Below are positions 8,094-16,131 of a DNA stretch of 64,000 nucleotides, piece by piece (within the stretch, counting starts at the first letter, position 1; each line of letters opens with the position of its first letter). The translations under genes were made by a program, and so were the position numbers. Source of the stretch: JBCDLI01 sp038745535 (lineage in GTDB: Bacteria; Pseudomonadota; Alphaproteobacteria; Rhizobiales; Rhizobiaceae); NCBI GenBank assembly GCA_038745535.1, contig JBCDLI010000004.1, positions 12,123 to 76,122 of the forward strand, read 5' to 3'. The notes beneath the pieces are model-generated. The model did not search any database and was not told the DNA's origin. It worked only from the letters and a program-made list of their open reading frames with translations.

Positions 8094-9209
8094 TCAGGCA
8101 GCGTCGAGAGCATCTTGTAGAAAAGAACGCACGAGATCGGGCGGCACATCTTTGGCCACGAACGATTTTCCAATGCCGCGCGTCAAAATGAAGGTCAGCG
8201 CCCCGCGGGAAACTTTTTTGTCCTGCGCGATAAATTCCATCATCTGGTCGGCGTTTTCGATGTGATCTTTGAGGAACGAAAGGCTGGTGGGCAGCCCAAC
8301 GGCCTTAAGATGCGATGTGACTTGACGCGTGTCGTCTGGACTGGCCAGGTTCATGTGCGCCGACATCGCGTGGGCGAGGACCATGCCGATGGACACACCT
8401 TCGCCGTGGACCAGAATGTTTGCGTCGTACTTCGCAATGCCTTCCAACGCGTGGCCGAATGTGTGCCCGAGGTTCAGGAGTGCGCGTTCGCCGCTTTCCA
8501 GTTCATCACGTGCCACCACATCGGCTTTTGACTGACACGAACGGGCTATTGCTTCGACGCGCTTCGATCCGCCTGCAAACACGTCGCGCCAATTCGCTTT
8601 CAGCCAAGCAAAGAAGTCTGGCTGATTGATCAGACCGTATTTCGCCACTTCGGCGTAACCGGCGCGAAATTCGCGCGGTGAGAGGGTGTCTAAAACGCTC
8701 GTATCGGCGAGCACAGTCTTCGGCTGATAGAATGCGCCGACGAGATTTTTGCCATGCTCTGTGTTGATGCCGGTCTTACCGCCCACCGAAGAATCCACCT
8801 GCGCAAGAAGTGACGTGGGTATTTGAACAAAGTGCATTCCACGTCGGGTGATCGCGGCAGCAAAACCGGTGAGATCGCCAATAACACCGCCGCCAAGCGC
8901 GATGATTGCGTCATTGCGTTCAAGTCTGGCGTCCAGGATTTGTGACACGACGCTTGTCGCATGTTCAAAGCTTTTGGTCTTTTCGCCTGCTGGAACCGTG
9001 AATGTCGTAAATTTGATACCGGAAGCGGTTAGCGATGCTTCCAGCGTTTCGAGATGAATAGCCGCCACGTTGTCATCGGTTACAATGGCAAACTGTGAAC
9101 CAGGCAGCACCCGTGCCAGACGCTCACCGGCGGCCTCTAACACCCCATCGCCGATAACGATGTCGTACGACCGATCACCCAGTTCAACGCGGACTGTTTC
9201 AGTGCTCAT
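8094..9209 (-). CDS. aroB: 3-Dehydroquinate synthase
   Basis: 371 residues, normal for AroB. It has the NAD-binding Gly-Gly-Gly-Val-Ile-Gly-Asp-Leu-Thr-Gly-Phe motif, Ser-Ser-Val-Gly-Gly-Lys-Thr-Gly-Ile-Asn, and the zinc-binding His of Leu-Gly-His-Thr-Phe-Gly-His-Ala. It converts 3-deoxy-D-arabino-heptulosonate 7-phosphate to 3-dehydroquinate in the shikimate pathway. The start ATG (9209) overlaps the aroK stop by 4 nt, so the two shikimate genes are coupled, as in most proteobacteria. Confidence 0.98.
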   Translation of the reverse strand: MSTETVRVELGDRSYDIVIGDGVLEAAGERLARVLPGSQFAIVTDDNVAAIHLETLEASLTASGIKFTTFTVPAGEKTKSFEHATSVVSQILDARLERNDAIIALGGGVIGDLTGFAAAITRRGMHFVQIPTSLLAQVDSSVGGKTGINTEHGKNLVGAFYQPKTVLADTSVLDTLSPREFRAGYAEVAKYGLINQPDFFAWLKANWRDVFAGGSKRVEAIARSCQSKADVVARDELESGERALLNLGHTFGHALEGIAKYDANILVHGEGVSIGMVLAHAMSAHMNLASPDDTRQVTSHLKAVGLPTSLSFLKDHIENADQMMEFIAQDKKVSRGALTFILTRGIGKSFVAKDVPPDLVRSFLQDALDAA

Positions 9210-9805
9210 GCAGCTTTTTCTTTTTGTAAGTGGGATGCAAATGCCGCGATCACGTCTTCGGCCATCTGATCCTTTGTGACATCGCGCGATGGCACTTCAA
9301 TGTCGGCGAGCGCATAGATTGGGTATCGCACGTCAATAAGGTTCGCCATTGTTCCACGCGGATCGGGCTGTCGTAAAAGTGGCCTTGTTTGTTTGCGCGA
9401 AACGCGCTGCATGAGGAGATCAAGTTCTGCCGATAGCCAGATTGAAACGCCGCGTCGGCCAATGCGCTCGCGCGTTTGCGGGTTCATAAATGCCCCGCCA
9501 CCGGTCGCCAAAACCTGTGGTCCGTTTTTGAGGAGCCTTTGCACGACACGCTCCTCCAAGCGGCGAAACTCGTCTTCGCCATAGTGCTCGAAAATCTCTT
9601 TAATCGTATATTTGGCCGACTTTTCGATTTCGGTATCGGCGTCAACAAAGGGCAAATCGAGCGATAGTGCCACTTTGCGGCCAATGGCGGATTTTCCAGC
9701 GCCCATCAGGCCGACGAGCACGAGTGAGCGAACGCCAATTCCATTGCGTATCGCTTCTAAGTTCGCGTCGATTGTGGTTTCTGTCACCATTGAGGGCGTT
9801 ACCAC
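9206..9805 (-). CDS. aroK: Shikimate kinase
   Basis: 199 residues. The P-loop Gly-Leu-Met-Gly-Ala-Gly-Lys-Ser lies at 32-39. It is followed by Asp-Ala-Asp-Thr-Glu-Ile, Phe-Arg-Arg-Leu-Glu-Glu, the Ala-Thr-Gly-Gly-Gly-Ala motif and an Arg-Pro-Leu-Leu lid. It phosphorylates shikimate with ATP. The frame opens with GTG at 9805, and an in-frame ATG at 9790 is an equally good start because neither has a strong ribosome site. It is the first gene of the leftward aroK-aroB-corC unit. Confidence 0.96.
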   Translation of the reverse strand: MVTPSMVTETTIDANLEAIRNGIGVRSLVLVGLMGAGKSAIGRKVALSLDLPFVDADTEIEKSAKYTIKEIFEHYGEDEFRRLEERVVQRLLKNGPQVLATGGGAFMNPQTRERIGRRGVSIWLSAELDLLMQRVSRKQTRPLLRQPDPRGTMANLIDVRYPIYALADIEVPSRDVTKDQMAEDVIAAFASHLQKEKAA

Positions 9806-9941
9806 ACGGAGCTTTAGCTTGTGTCAAGCGCGTCGCGGCAGAGTTATCGGCTGAATGCGCGAGACGCCCGGTTCACTGTTGACCGAGGGTCTGGCGGCTG
9901 CGCATAACGAGCGCAGAATTCTATTTCCAGAAAAGCAGATT

Positions 9942-10157
9942 ATGCCGAGCCTACTGCGCCTCATTTTCACTCTGGGTGTCCTTGCGGGGCTCGCATACGC
10001 GGCGATGTTTGCACTTGTGATTTACGTAGAGCCGCGCGAACGCGAAGTGTCGGTCATCTTGCCCCGCGGACAACTGCAGCTAGAACAGATCATAGATCAG
10101 CCCCGCCCAACGCCGCAGCCCATCACCGAACAAGACGCCGAGCAGGCGGAAAACTAG
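9942..10157 (+). CDS. Small single-pass membrane protein between aroK and xerD
   Basis: 71 residues from the ATG at 9942. One N-terminal hydrophobic helix (Leu-Ile-Phe-Thr-Leu-Gly-Val-Leu-Ala-Gly-Leu) is followed by a short periplasmic tail with Tyr-Val-Glu-Pro-Arg-Glu-Arg-Glu and a Pro- and Gln-rich end. A protein of this size and pattern, with a Val-Glu-Pro-x-x-Arg-Glu motif, sits between aroK and xerD in many Rhizobiales. Its function is unknown. The open frame extends 5' to 9855, but that extension is not hydrophobic and would bury the membrane helix, so I prefer the inner start. Confidence 0.75.
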   Translation: MPSLLRLIFTLGVLAGLAYAAMFALVIYVEPREREVSVILPRGQLQLEQIIDQPRPTPQPITEQDAEQAEN

Positions 10158-10189
10158 TCAGCCTTTTTAAATGATAGCGCTGCTAACCT

Positions 10190-11128
10190 TTGCCGATGAT
10201 CGATCTTTTCCTCGATATGATGGCCAGCGAACGCGGTGCATCAAAAAACACGCTTGATGCCTATCGCCGTGATCTTGACGACGCTGTTGCTCATATCACT
10301 TGCCACAAGTTCGAAGCGGCAGATCGCCATGATATTGAGGGCTATATCGCGGAGCTGGCACGTCGAGGATTTGCGCGGTCTTCCCAAGCGCGCAAGCTAA
10401 GTGCGCTAAAACAGTTTTTTCGTTTCGTTTTCCTGGAAGGCGTGCGGCAGGATGATCCGACAAGTCTCGTCCAGATGCCGCGCAAGCATGTGTCGGTCCC
10501 AAAGACATTGAGTGAGGGCGACGTTTCAAAGCTTTTAGCGCAGGCCGAAAGGGACGCGGGTGAGGCAGGGACGCCCGACCCAAGTCTTTTCAATGTCGGA
10601 ATTTTTCGCAGCCATCGCCTGTATGCGCTGATCGAGTTGCTCTATGCGACCGGGTTGCGGGTAAGCGAGTTGGTCACCCTGCCTGATGTGATCGCCCGCC
10701 GCGATGAACCGTTTTTCATGGTGCGAGGCAAAGGCAACAAAGAGCGCCTTGTTCCTATATCAAGCGCAGCAAAAAAAGCGCTTGAGACCTATCTCGTGGC
10801 GCGTGATGCGCAACCCAATGCGTCGAAGGTGGATTTTCTTTTTCCCGCCGATGGCTTCGACCGCGCGTTGGCAAGACAGGTATTTGCCCGCGATCTAAAG
10901 GCGCTTGGGAGCCGTTGCGGTCTGAGCGCCGAAACACTCTCACCGCATGTGTTGCGGCATGCTTTCGCGACACATCTGTTAAACAATGGTGCGGACTTAC
11001 GCGTCGTTCAGCAGCTGCTTGGCCACGCCGATATCTCAACCACACAAATTTATACCCATGTCTTGGAAGAACGCATGCAAGCGCTCGTTCATAACCACCA
11101 TCCATTGGCAATGGGTAGCAGTCGCTAA
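10190..11128 (+). CDS. xerD: Site-specific tyrosine recombinase XerD
   Basis: 312 residues. It has an N-terminal SAM-like core-binding domain (Ala-Ser-Lys-Asn-Thr-Leu-Asp-Ala-Tyr-Arg-Arg-Asp) and a C-terminal catalytic domain with all active residues: Arg in Ala-Thr-Gly-Leu-Arg-Val-Ser-Glu, Lys in Gly-Lys-Gly-Asn-Lys-Glu-Arg, His-x-x-Arg in His-Val-Leu-Arg-His, His in Leu-Gly-His-Ala-Asp, and the nucleophile Tyr in Gln-Ile-Tyr-Thr-His. With XerC it resolves chromosome dimers at dif. The chromosomal setting next to accA is the usual XerD locus and not a phage integrase. The start is TTG 10190 or ATG 10196. Confidence 0.95.
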   Translation: MPMIDLFLDMMASERGASKNTLDAYRRDLDDAVAHITCHKFEAADRHDIEGYIAELARRGFARSSQARKLSALKQFFRFVFLEGVRQDDPTSLVQMPRKHVSVPKTLSEGDVSKLLAQAERDAGEAGTPDPSLFNVGIFRSHRLYALIELLYATGLRVSELVTLPDVIARRDEPFFMVRGKGNKERLVPISSAAKKALETYLVARDAQPNASKVDFLFPADGFDRALARQVFARDLKALGSRCGLSAETLSPHVLRHAFATHLLNNGADLRVVQQLLGHADISTTQIYTHVLEERMQALVHNHHPLAMGSSR

Positions 11129-11201
11129 GCCTTTCCTTGACATGGCTTGGCGTAACCTTCACCTGCAACCAAACAGAAAAACGAATATCCAGGGCGCTTT
11201 T

Positions 11202-12161
11202 ATGTACAGCTATCTCGATTTCGAGAAGCCAATCGCAGACCTTGAGGGTCAAATTCTCGAACTGAAGAAGCTTGCTGATTCAGGTGAGGGCGCAGTCGAC
11301 GTCGCTGACGAAATCGCGCGGCTGGAAAAGCGTTCCCACGAAGCGCTGGTAGAGGCCTATAAAAAGCTATCGCCTTGGCAAAAGGCGCAGGTCGCGCGAC
11401 ATCCGGATCGTCCGCATGCACGCCATTACATTGCTGAATTGTTCACCGAGTTCACGCCGATGGCCGGTGACCGTGCGTTTGCCGAAGACGAGGCAATCAT
11501 CGCCGGATTTGCACGCTTCAATGGTGCGTCGGTAGCGGTGCTTGGGCAAGAAAAGGGCCATGACACGGAAACGCGGCTGAAGCACAATTTTGGCATGGCT
11601 CGCCCTGAAGGTTATCGCAAAGCGGTTCGCATCATGGACCTCGCAGACCGCTTCGGTATTCCTGTTATCTCCCTTGTCGATACGGCAGGCGCTTATCCTG
11701 GCATTGGCGCAGAAGAGCGTGGCCAGGCAGAAGCTATCGCGCGTTCAACTGAGAAGTGCCTGAAGCTCGGTGTTCCGATGATTTCGGTCGTCATAGGCGA
11801 GGGCGGTTCCGGTGGAGCGATTGCGATTGCGACGACCAACAAGGTCTACATGCTGGAGCACTCGATTTACTCGGTCATCTCGCCGGAAGCGGGCGCGTCA
11901 ATTCTATGGCGTGATGCGGGCAAAGCCCAAGAAGTAGCAACGGCCATGAAGATCACCGCGCAGGACTTGAAAGAGCTCGGTGTGATTGACGGCATCGTGG
12001 ACGAACCACTTGGCGGTGCCCACCGCGATGCGGCCGCGACGATTGGACGAACGCGTGACATCATCGCCGGCGGTCTTGCGGAAATGGCCGAGATGGACAG
12101 TGATGCACTTCGCCAAAACCGGCGCGAGAAGTTTTTGCAGATCGGCCGCACATTGAAGTAG
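11202..12161 (+). CDS. accA: Acetyl-CoA carboxylase carboxyltransferase subunit alpha
   Basis: 319 residues starting Met-Tyr-Ser-Tyr-Leu-Asp-Phe-Glu-Lys-Pro, the normal AccA N-terminus. Downstream are Trp-Gln-Lys-Ala-Gln-Val-Ala-Arg-His-Pro, Gly-Gln-Glu-Lys-Gly, the oxyanion-hole region Asp-Thr-Ala-Gly-Ala-Tyr-Pro-Gly and Gly-Glu-Gly-Gly-Ser-Gly-Gly-Ala. AccA with AccD transfers carboxyl from biotin to acetyl-CoA, the committing step of fatty-acid synthesis. The frame stays open 5' to 10986 inside xerD, but that part is shadow sequence. It follows xerD by 73 nt. Confidence 0.97.
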   Translation: MYSYLDFEKPIADLEGQILELKKLADSGEGAVDVADEIARLEKRSHEALVEAYKKLSPWQKAQVARHPDRPHARHYIAELFTEFTPMAGDRAFAEDEAIIAGFARFNGASVAVLGQEKGHDTETRLKHNFGMARPEGYRKAVRIMDLADRFGIPVISLVDTAGAYPGIGAEERGQAEAIARSTEKCLKLGVPMISVVIGEGGSGGAIAIATTNKVYMLEHSIYSVISPEAGASILWRDAGKAQEVATAMKITAQDLKELGVIDGIVDEPLGGAHRDAAATIGRTRDIIAGGLAEMAEMDSDALRQNRREKFLQIGRTLK

Positions 12162-12310
12162 CCCGGCCTCAGCGCAGCACTCCCAAATTCTGACGTAATG
12201 TCACCGCTACTGACATATACGTGATGTGGAAAATCGGTAACTTTCCGGTAGTAAGCGTCCGGCAATAATTGGTCGCTTTGGTGGGTAGTGTGGCAATGTT
12301 TTCAGGTGGG

Positions 12311-13372
12311 ATGAAATTGCGGAGTTTGGCATCGCTACTTGGCGGCGCTGTTATGCTTACCGCATGTACAGACACCGATGATCTTCTCGCACTTCGCGAG
12401 CATGCTCCAATTCCAAGCGATGCCCTGCAGATCATGCGCTCCAAAGGCATGACGCCTCGCTCGCCGATCATGTTGCGAATATTCAAGGAAGAAGACGTCC
12501 TTGAGATTTGGAAGCAGCAGGATACCGGTCGATACGAGTTGGTTAAATCCTACGAGATTTGCGCGCACTCGGGCGATTTGGGACCCAAGTTCAAGGAAGG
12601 GGACCGGCAAGCGCCAGAGGGGTTCTACTACATTGGCCGCGGACAGATGAACCCGCGCTCGTCTTATCACCTGTCTTTCAATCTCGGCTTCCCGAACGCC
12701 TATGATCGTTCGCACGGTCGCACAGGCTCGCACCTTATGGTTCATGGCGATTGCTCGTCGGCTGGGTGCTATGCGATGACCGACGAGGGCGTTGCAGAAA
12801 TTTATGCGTTTGCCCGTGATGCTCTTCGCGGCGGAATCCAGCAGAAATTTCAAGTACAGGCGTTTCCGTTCCGCATGACGCCCGAGAACATGGCGCGCTA
12901 CGCCGAACATCGGTATTTCGATTACTGGACCATGCTCAAAGAAGGGTACGACCACTTTGAGCTGACCAGAGTGCCGCCGAATGTCGACGTCTGTGAGAAA
13001 CGCTACGTTTTCAATCAACAGTCTGAGGGGCGGTTCATTGCTTCTGCCACGTGTCCTGAAATGGAGATGCCGGAGGGCCTTCGCTTGGCCTATGAGCGCC
13101 AGCAAAAAGAGCATAACGAGCGCTTTGAAGCCGAGTTGGCCCGCCTGAACGCGGAAGAAGAGGCTAAAAAAGTAGAAGTGGAACAGGTCGAGGCCGAAGT
13201 TCCAGCCACTCAGTCAGCCGTAGAACCTGCTCAACCCGCTGTGGTGAATGCCGCAACAACTGCTAACACCGAAGCGCCTAGCCCTGCCGCGCGGCCGCTT
13301 GACCCGTTCCCGGCTCCGCCCGCCGCGCTTTCCATCCCAACTCCAGAATTGATCTCGGTTCAACGACCGTGA
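12311..13372 (+). CDS. L,D-transpeptidase family lipoprotein (YafK-like)
   Basis: 353 residues from ATG 12311, preceded by AGGTGGG. The N-terminus is a lipoprotein signal with Leu-Thr-Ala-Cys as lipobox. The catalytic YkuD core carries His-Gly-Asp-Cys-Ser-Ser-Ala-Gly-Cys-Tyr-Ala-Met, which contains the nucleophile Cys and the conserved His. Such enzymes cross-link or hydrolyse meso-diaminopimelate bonds in peptidoglycan or anchor outer-membrane proteins. After about residue 255 there is a charged Glu/Lys helix, then an Ala/Pro/Thr-rich tail of about 60 residues, probably a wall-spanning linker. Two more in-frame starts (12269, 12296) would spoil the lipoprotein signal. The tusA start overlaps the stop. 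Confidence 0.88.
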   Translation: MKLRSLASLLGGAVMLTACTDTDDLLALREHAPIPSDALQIMRSKGMTPRSPIMLRIFKEEDVLEIWKQQDTGRYELVKSYEICAHSGDLGPKFKEGDRQAPEGFYYIGRGQMNPRSSYHLSFNLGFPNAYDRSHGRTGSHLMVHGDCSSAGCYAMTDEGVAEIYAFARDALRGGIQQKFQVQAFPFRMTPENMARYAEHRYFDYWTMLKEGYDHFELTRVPPNVDVCEKRYVFNQQSEGRFIASATCPEMEMPEGLRLAYERQQKEHNERFEAELARLNAEEEAKKVEVEQVEAEVPATQSAVEPAQPAVVNAATTANTEAPSPAARPLDPFPAPPAALSIPTPELISVQRP

Positions 13373-13599
13373 CCGAAATTTACGATCTGCGCGGCTTGCA
13401 GTGTCCAATGCCCGTATTGAAAACGAAGAAGCGCTTAAGTTCACTTGCGATGGGCGAATTATTATCGATTGAAACGACTGATCCGCTCGCCGTGATCGAC
13501 ATCCCACATTTTTGCGTTGAGGACGGTCACGAATTGGTGGACTCAGAGGAATTGGCCGAGAGCCACCGCTTCGTCATTCGCAAAGGCGCATCGGGCTAA
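13369..13599 (+). CDS. tusA: TusA-family sulfurtransferase
   Basis: 76 residues with the signature Leu-Arg-Gly-Leu-Gln-Cys-Pro-Met-Pro-Val-Leu-Lys-Thr-Lys. The Cys carries persulfide sulfur and the Cys-Pro-x-Pro motif defines the family. TusA proteins relay sulfur for tRNA thiolation, molybdenum cofactor or general sulfur trafficking. It starts with GTG inside the L,D-transpeptidase stop (GTGA overlap), so it is translated by coupling. The assignment within the family (TusA, YedF, SirA) cannot be resolved from sequence alone. Confidence 0.88.
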   Translation: MTEIYDLRGLQCPMPVLKTKKRLSSLAMGELLSIETTDPLAVIDIPHFCVEDGHELVDSEELAESHRFVIRKGASG

Positions 13600-13613
13600 G
13601 TACGTCGGGTCTT

Positions 13614-14807
13614 TCACCCAGCGTTGAGATTTGTTGGCCGTGTTGTTGGCACCGGCGCATTGAACCCAGGGCGCAGGCCAAAGCGTTCGCTATCACCTTC
13701 TTCGAGCAGTGTCGGCCTGAACGGTTTTCTTTCGGGAATTGGGTAACCACTGATCACCGTGCCGTTCATGATGACAGCGGACGCACTTTGACCTTCCGCA
13801 CCGCCAAGACCTGCTGATATCGCGACCGGCGGTCGTTGAAGTGCGGTGATGGATGGGGTGTCGAACGTGAGAAAACCTTCGATCTGTCGTCCGTCCCAAC
13901 GGCTGGCGCGCGCTTGCTCCGTACAGACCTGCGGACGCAAATTCGCCATCGGCTGGCTGGCTTGAGACTGATTGACAGGTAGCGAAGTCAGGTCTGGGAG
14001 GTCTGCTCCACTCGCCACCTTCAAAAACGCATCATCCATTAGCCTCGCGCTTTTTTCGCCGCGCGCTTTCTGCGATGGCTCACCCATGACCACGGTGATC
14101 ACGGTGTCGTTGTTGCGGGTCGCGGATGCCACGATATTGAAGCCCGATGCGCAGACAAAGCCGGTTTTCATGCCGTCTGCCCCGTCGTATCGGCCGAGCA
14201 AGAGATTGTAGGTAGGCGTCACAGCATCGCCGACACGGATCGCTTCCGCCGCAAAAAGTCGGTCAAACTCGGGAAATTCCAGTCGAATTGCACGCGAAAG
14301 GAGGGCCATGTCACGGGCGGTCGTGTACTGATTGACGTCGTGGAGACCGTGCGGATTCACAAAACTGGTGCCTGTCATACCCAGACCAACTGCCACCTCA
14401 TTCATCAGCTGAACAAAGGCCGGTTCACTGCCTGCAACAGCTTCACCAAGCGCCACAGCGATGTCGTTGGCGGACTTGATTATGAGCATCTTCAGCGCAT
14501 TATCGACGGTTAAGACGGAGCCCACAGCGTACCCCATTCGGCTTGGCGGGGTATTGGCAGCATTACCGGAAATTTTTACAGGCGACGACAGTTCCAAGCT
14601 TTCGTTGCGAAGAGCGCGAAAGGTCACATAGGCGGTCATCAGTTTCGTCAGAGACGCCGGGCTCCACCGCCGAAAAGCATCCTCGGCCTGAGTTACTTGG
14701 CCCGATTGCACATGCACCGTGATTGACGGTGCAGCGATAGCCGGTGTTACAAGCCCGGCTTGCCAGAAGATCATCCCAGAGATGGCAAGCATCACTGCCT
14801 TGAGCAT
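13614..14807 (-). CDS. D-alanyl-D-alanine carboxypeptidase (penicillin-binding protein, S11)
   Basis: 397 residues from ATG 14807, which has a strong GGAGGT 7 nt upstream. The open frame runs 37 codons further 5' but without a ribosome site. A signal peptide covers residues 1-25. The penicillin-binding motifs are complete: Ser-Leu-Thr-Lys (SxxK), Ser-Ala-Asn (SxN) and Lys-Thr-Gly (KTG) in Gly-Met-Lys-Thr-Gly-Phe. The enzyme trims the terminal D-Ala of peptidoglycan stem peptides in the periplasm. The C-terminal 130 residues are low-complexity and Pro-rich and do not look like the usual PBP5 membrane anchor. It converges on tusA. Confidence 0.9.
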   Translation of the reverse strand: MLKAVMLAISGMIFWQAGLVTPAIAAPSITVHVQSGQVTQAEDAFRRWSPASLTKLMTAYVTFRALRNESLELSSPVKISGNAANTPPSRMGYAVGSVLTVDNALKMLIIKSANDIAVALGEAVAGSEPAFVQLMNEVAVGLGMTGTSFVNPHGLHDVNQYTTARDMALLSRAIRLEFPEFDRLFAAEAIRVGDAVTPTYNLLLGRYDGADGMKTGFVCASGFNIVASATRNNDTVITVVMGEPSQKARGEKSARLMDDAFLKVASGADLPDLTSLPVNQSQASQPMANLRPQVCTEQARASRWDGRQIEGFLTFDTPSITALQRPPVAISAGLGGAEGQSASAVIMNGTVISGYPIPERKPFRPTLLEEGDSERFGLRPGFNAPVPTTRPTNLNAG

Positions 14808-14942
14808 GGAAAGACCTCCAAAATCCCGATTTGCTAAGCGCATTTGCTGGGTGTCAAAACACGCAAAAAACGTGACGTCTAGAAGGCGAAACTTGAATTC
14901 ACCGTCCAGTCCCGTCATTTGGAGTGCAAAGTGGAGACAAGT

Positions 14943-16106
14943 ATGGCGATACTGAACAGCGTTGCAGATGGCTTAGGAGACGTGCGCGCCTGGCGTCGGC
15001 ACCTGCATGCCAATCCAGAACTCATGTTCGACGTGCATGAGACCGCGAAGTTTGTTGCGGAGAAGCTGCGTGAATTCGGTTGTGATGAGGTCGTCACCGG
15101 CATTGGGCGTACGGGCGTTGTCGGTCTCATAAATGGCAATCGTGGCTCTGGTCCAACCATCGGGTTGAGGTCGGACATGGACGCGCTTCCGATCACCGAA
15201 CGTCGTGATCTGCCCCACAAATCGAAGACGTCCGGCAAGATGCACGCCTGTGGCCATGATGGACACATGGCGATGCTGCTCGGTGCTGCCCGCCATTTTG
15301 CTGAAACACGCAACTTTTCCGGTCGCATTGCCGTGATTTTTCAGCCGGCCGAAGAGGGCGGTGGCGGCGGTCGCGTGATGGTCGAAGACGGCTTGATGGG
15401 CCGTTTCGACATCGAGCGCGTCTACGGTATGCACAATATGCCGGGCATTCCGGTCGGCGAATTTGCCATCCGGAAAGGGCCCTTCTTTGCGGCAACGGAC
15501 GAGTTCGCGATCACGATTATCGGGAAAGGCGGCCATGCCGCCATGCCTCATCGGGCCAATGATCCTGTGGTGATCGGCGCGCAAATCGTACAGGCCTTCC
15601 AAACCATTGCCTCGCGTTCTGTGGACCCGCTTGCGTCAATCGTGGTCTCGGTGACGAAGTTCAACGCAGGAACGGCACACAATGTCATTCCGGAGCGGGT
15701 GACCTTAGCGGGCACGATGCGAACCTTGACGCCTGAGAACCGCGCCTTTGGCGAGAAACGCATGCGGGAGATCGTGGATGGTGTCGTTGCAGCCTACGGC
15801 GCTAGGGCAGAATTTGGCTTCCACCGCGGCTACCCGGTCACCGTAAACGATGGCGACGAAGCATTGATATGCGCTGACGCTGCGCAGACGGTGACAGATG
15901 CCATTCACGTCAACTCCGAGGCCGAGCCGCTGATGGGAGGGGAAGACTTCGCCTATATGCTCGAGGCAAAACCGGGCGCTATGATCTTGATCGGTAATGG
16001 GGACACGGCTGGGCTTCACCACCCCGATTATGATTTCAATGACGATGCGCTAGGTTGGGGAGTGAGCTATTGGGTGAAGCTTGCCGAAACCCAGCTCGCT
16101 GCCTGA
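14943..16106 (+). CDS. M20-family amidohydrolase (hippurate/N-acyl-amino acid hydrolase)
   Basis: 387 residues. Metal-site motifs of the M20D group are visible: Arg-Ser-Asp-Met-Asp-Ala-Leu-Pro, His-Ala-Cys-Gly-His-Asp-Gly-His, Pro-Ala-Glu-Glu-Gly-Gly-Gly-Gly, Met-His-Asn-Met-Pro-Gly, and a late Met-Gly-Gly-Glu-Asp-Phe. The central insertion with Gly-Lys-Gly-Gly-His-Ala-Ala-Met is the dimerisation domain. It likely cleaves N-acyl amino acids in the cytoplasm; the substrate is not determinable. The ATG at 14943 has GGAG at a 7-nt spacing. It is divergent from the D,D-carboxypeptidase over about 135 bp. Confidence 0.9.
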   Translation: MAILNSVADGLGDVRAWRRHLHANPELMFDVHETAKFVAEKLREFGCDEVVTGIGRTGVVGLINGNRGSGPTIGLRSDMDALPITERRDLPHKSKTSGKMHACGHDGHMAMLLGAARHFAETRNFSGRIAVIFQPAEEGGGGGRVMVEDGLMGRFDIERVYGMHNMPGIPVGEFAIRKGPFFAATDEFAITIIGKGGHAAMPHRANDPVVIGAQIVQAFQTIASRSVDPLASIVVSVTKFNAGTAHNVIPERVTLAGTMRTLTPENRAFGEKRMREIVDGVVAAYGARAEFGFHRGYPVTVNDGDEALICADAAQTVTDAIHVNSEAEPLMGGEDFAYMLEAKPGAMILIGNGDTAGLHHPDYDFNDDALGWGVSYWVKLAETQLAA

Positions 16107-16131
16107 TCCAAGATCATTCCGGTAAAGAAGC

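Noticed and set aside
10986..11201. 5' extension of accA into xerD
   Set aside because: The extension overlaps the XerD catalytic region in another frame and AccA proteins start at Met-Tyr-Ser-Tyr-Leu-Asp-Phe.
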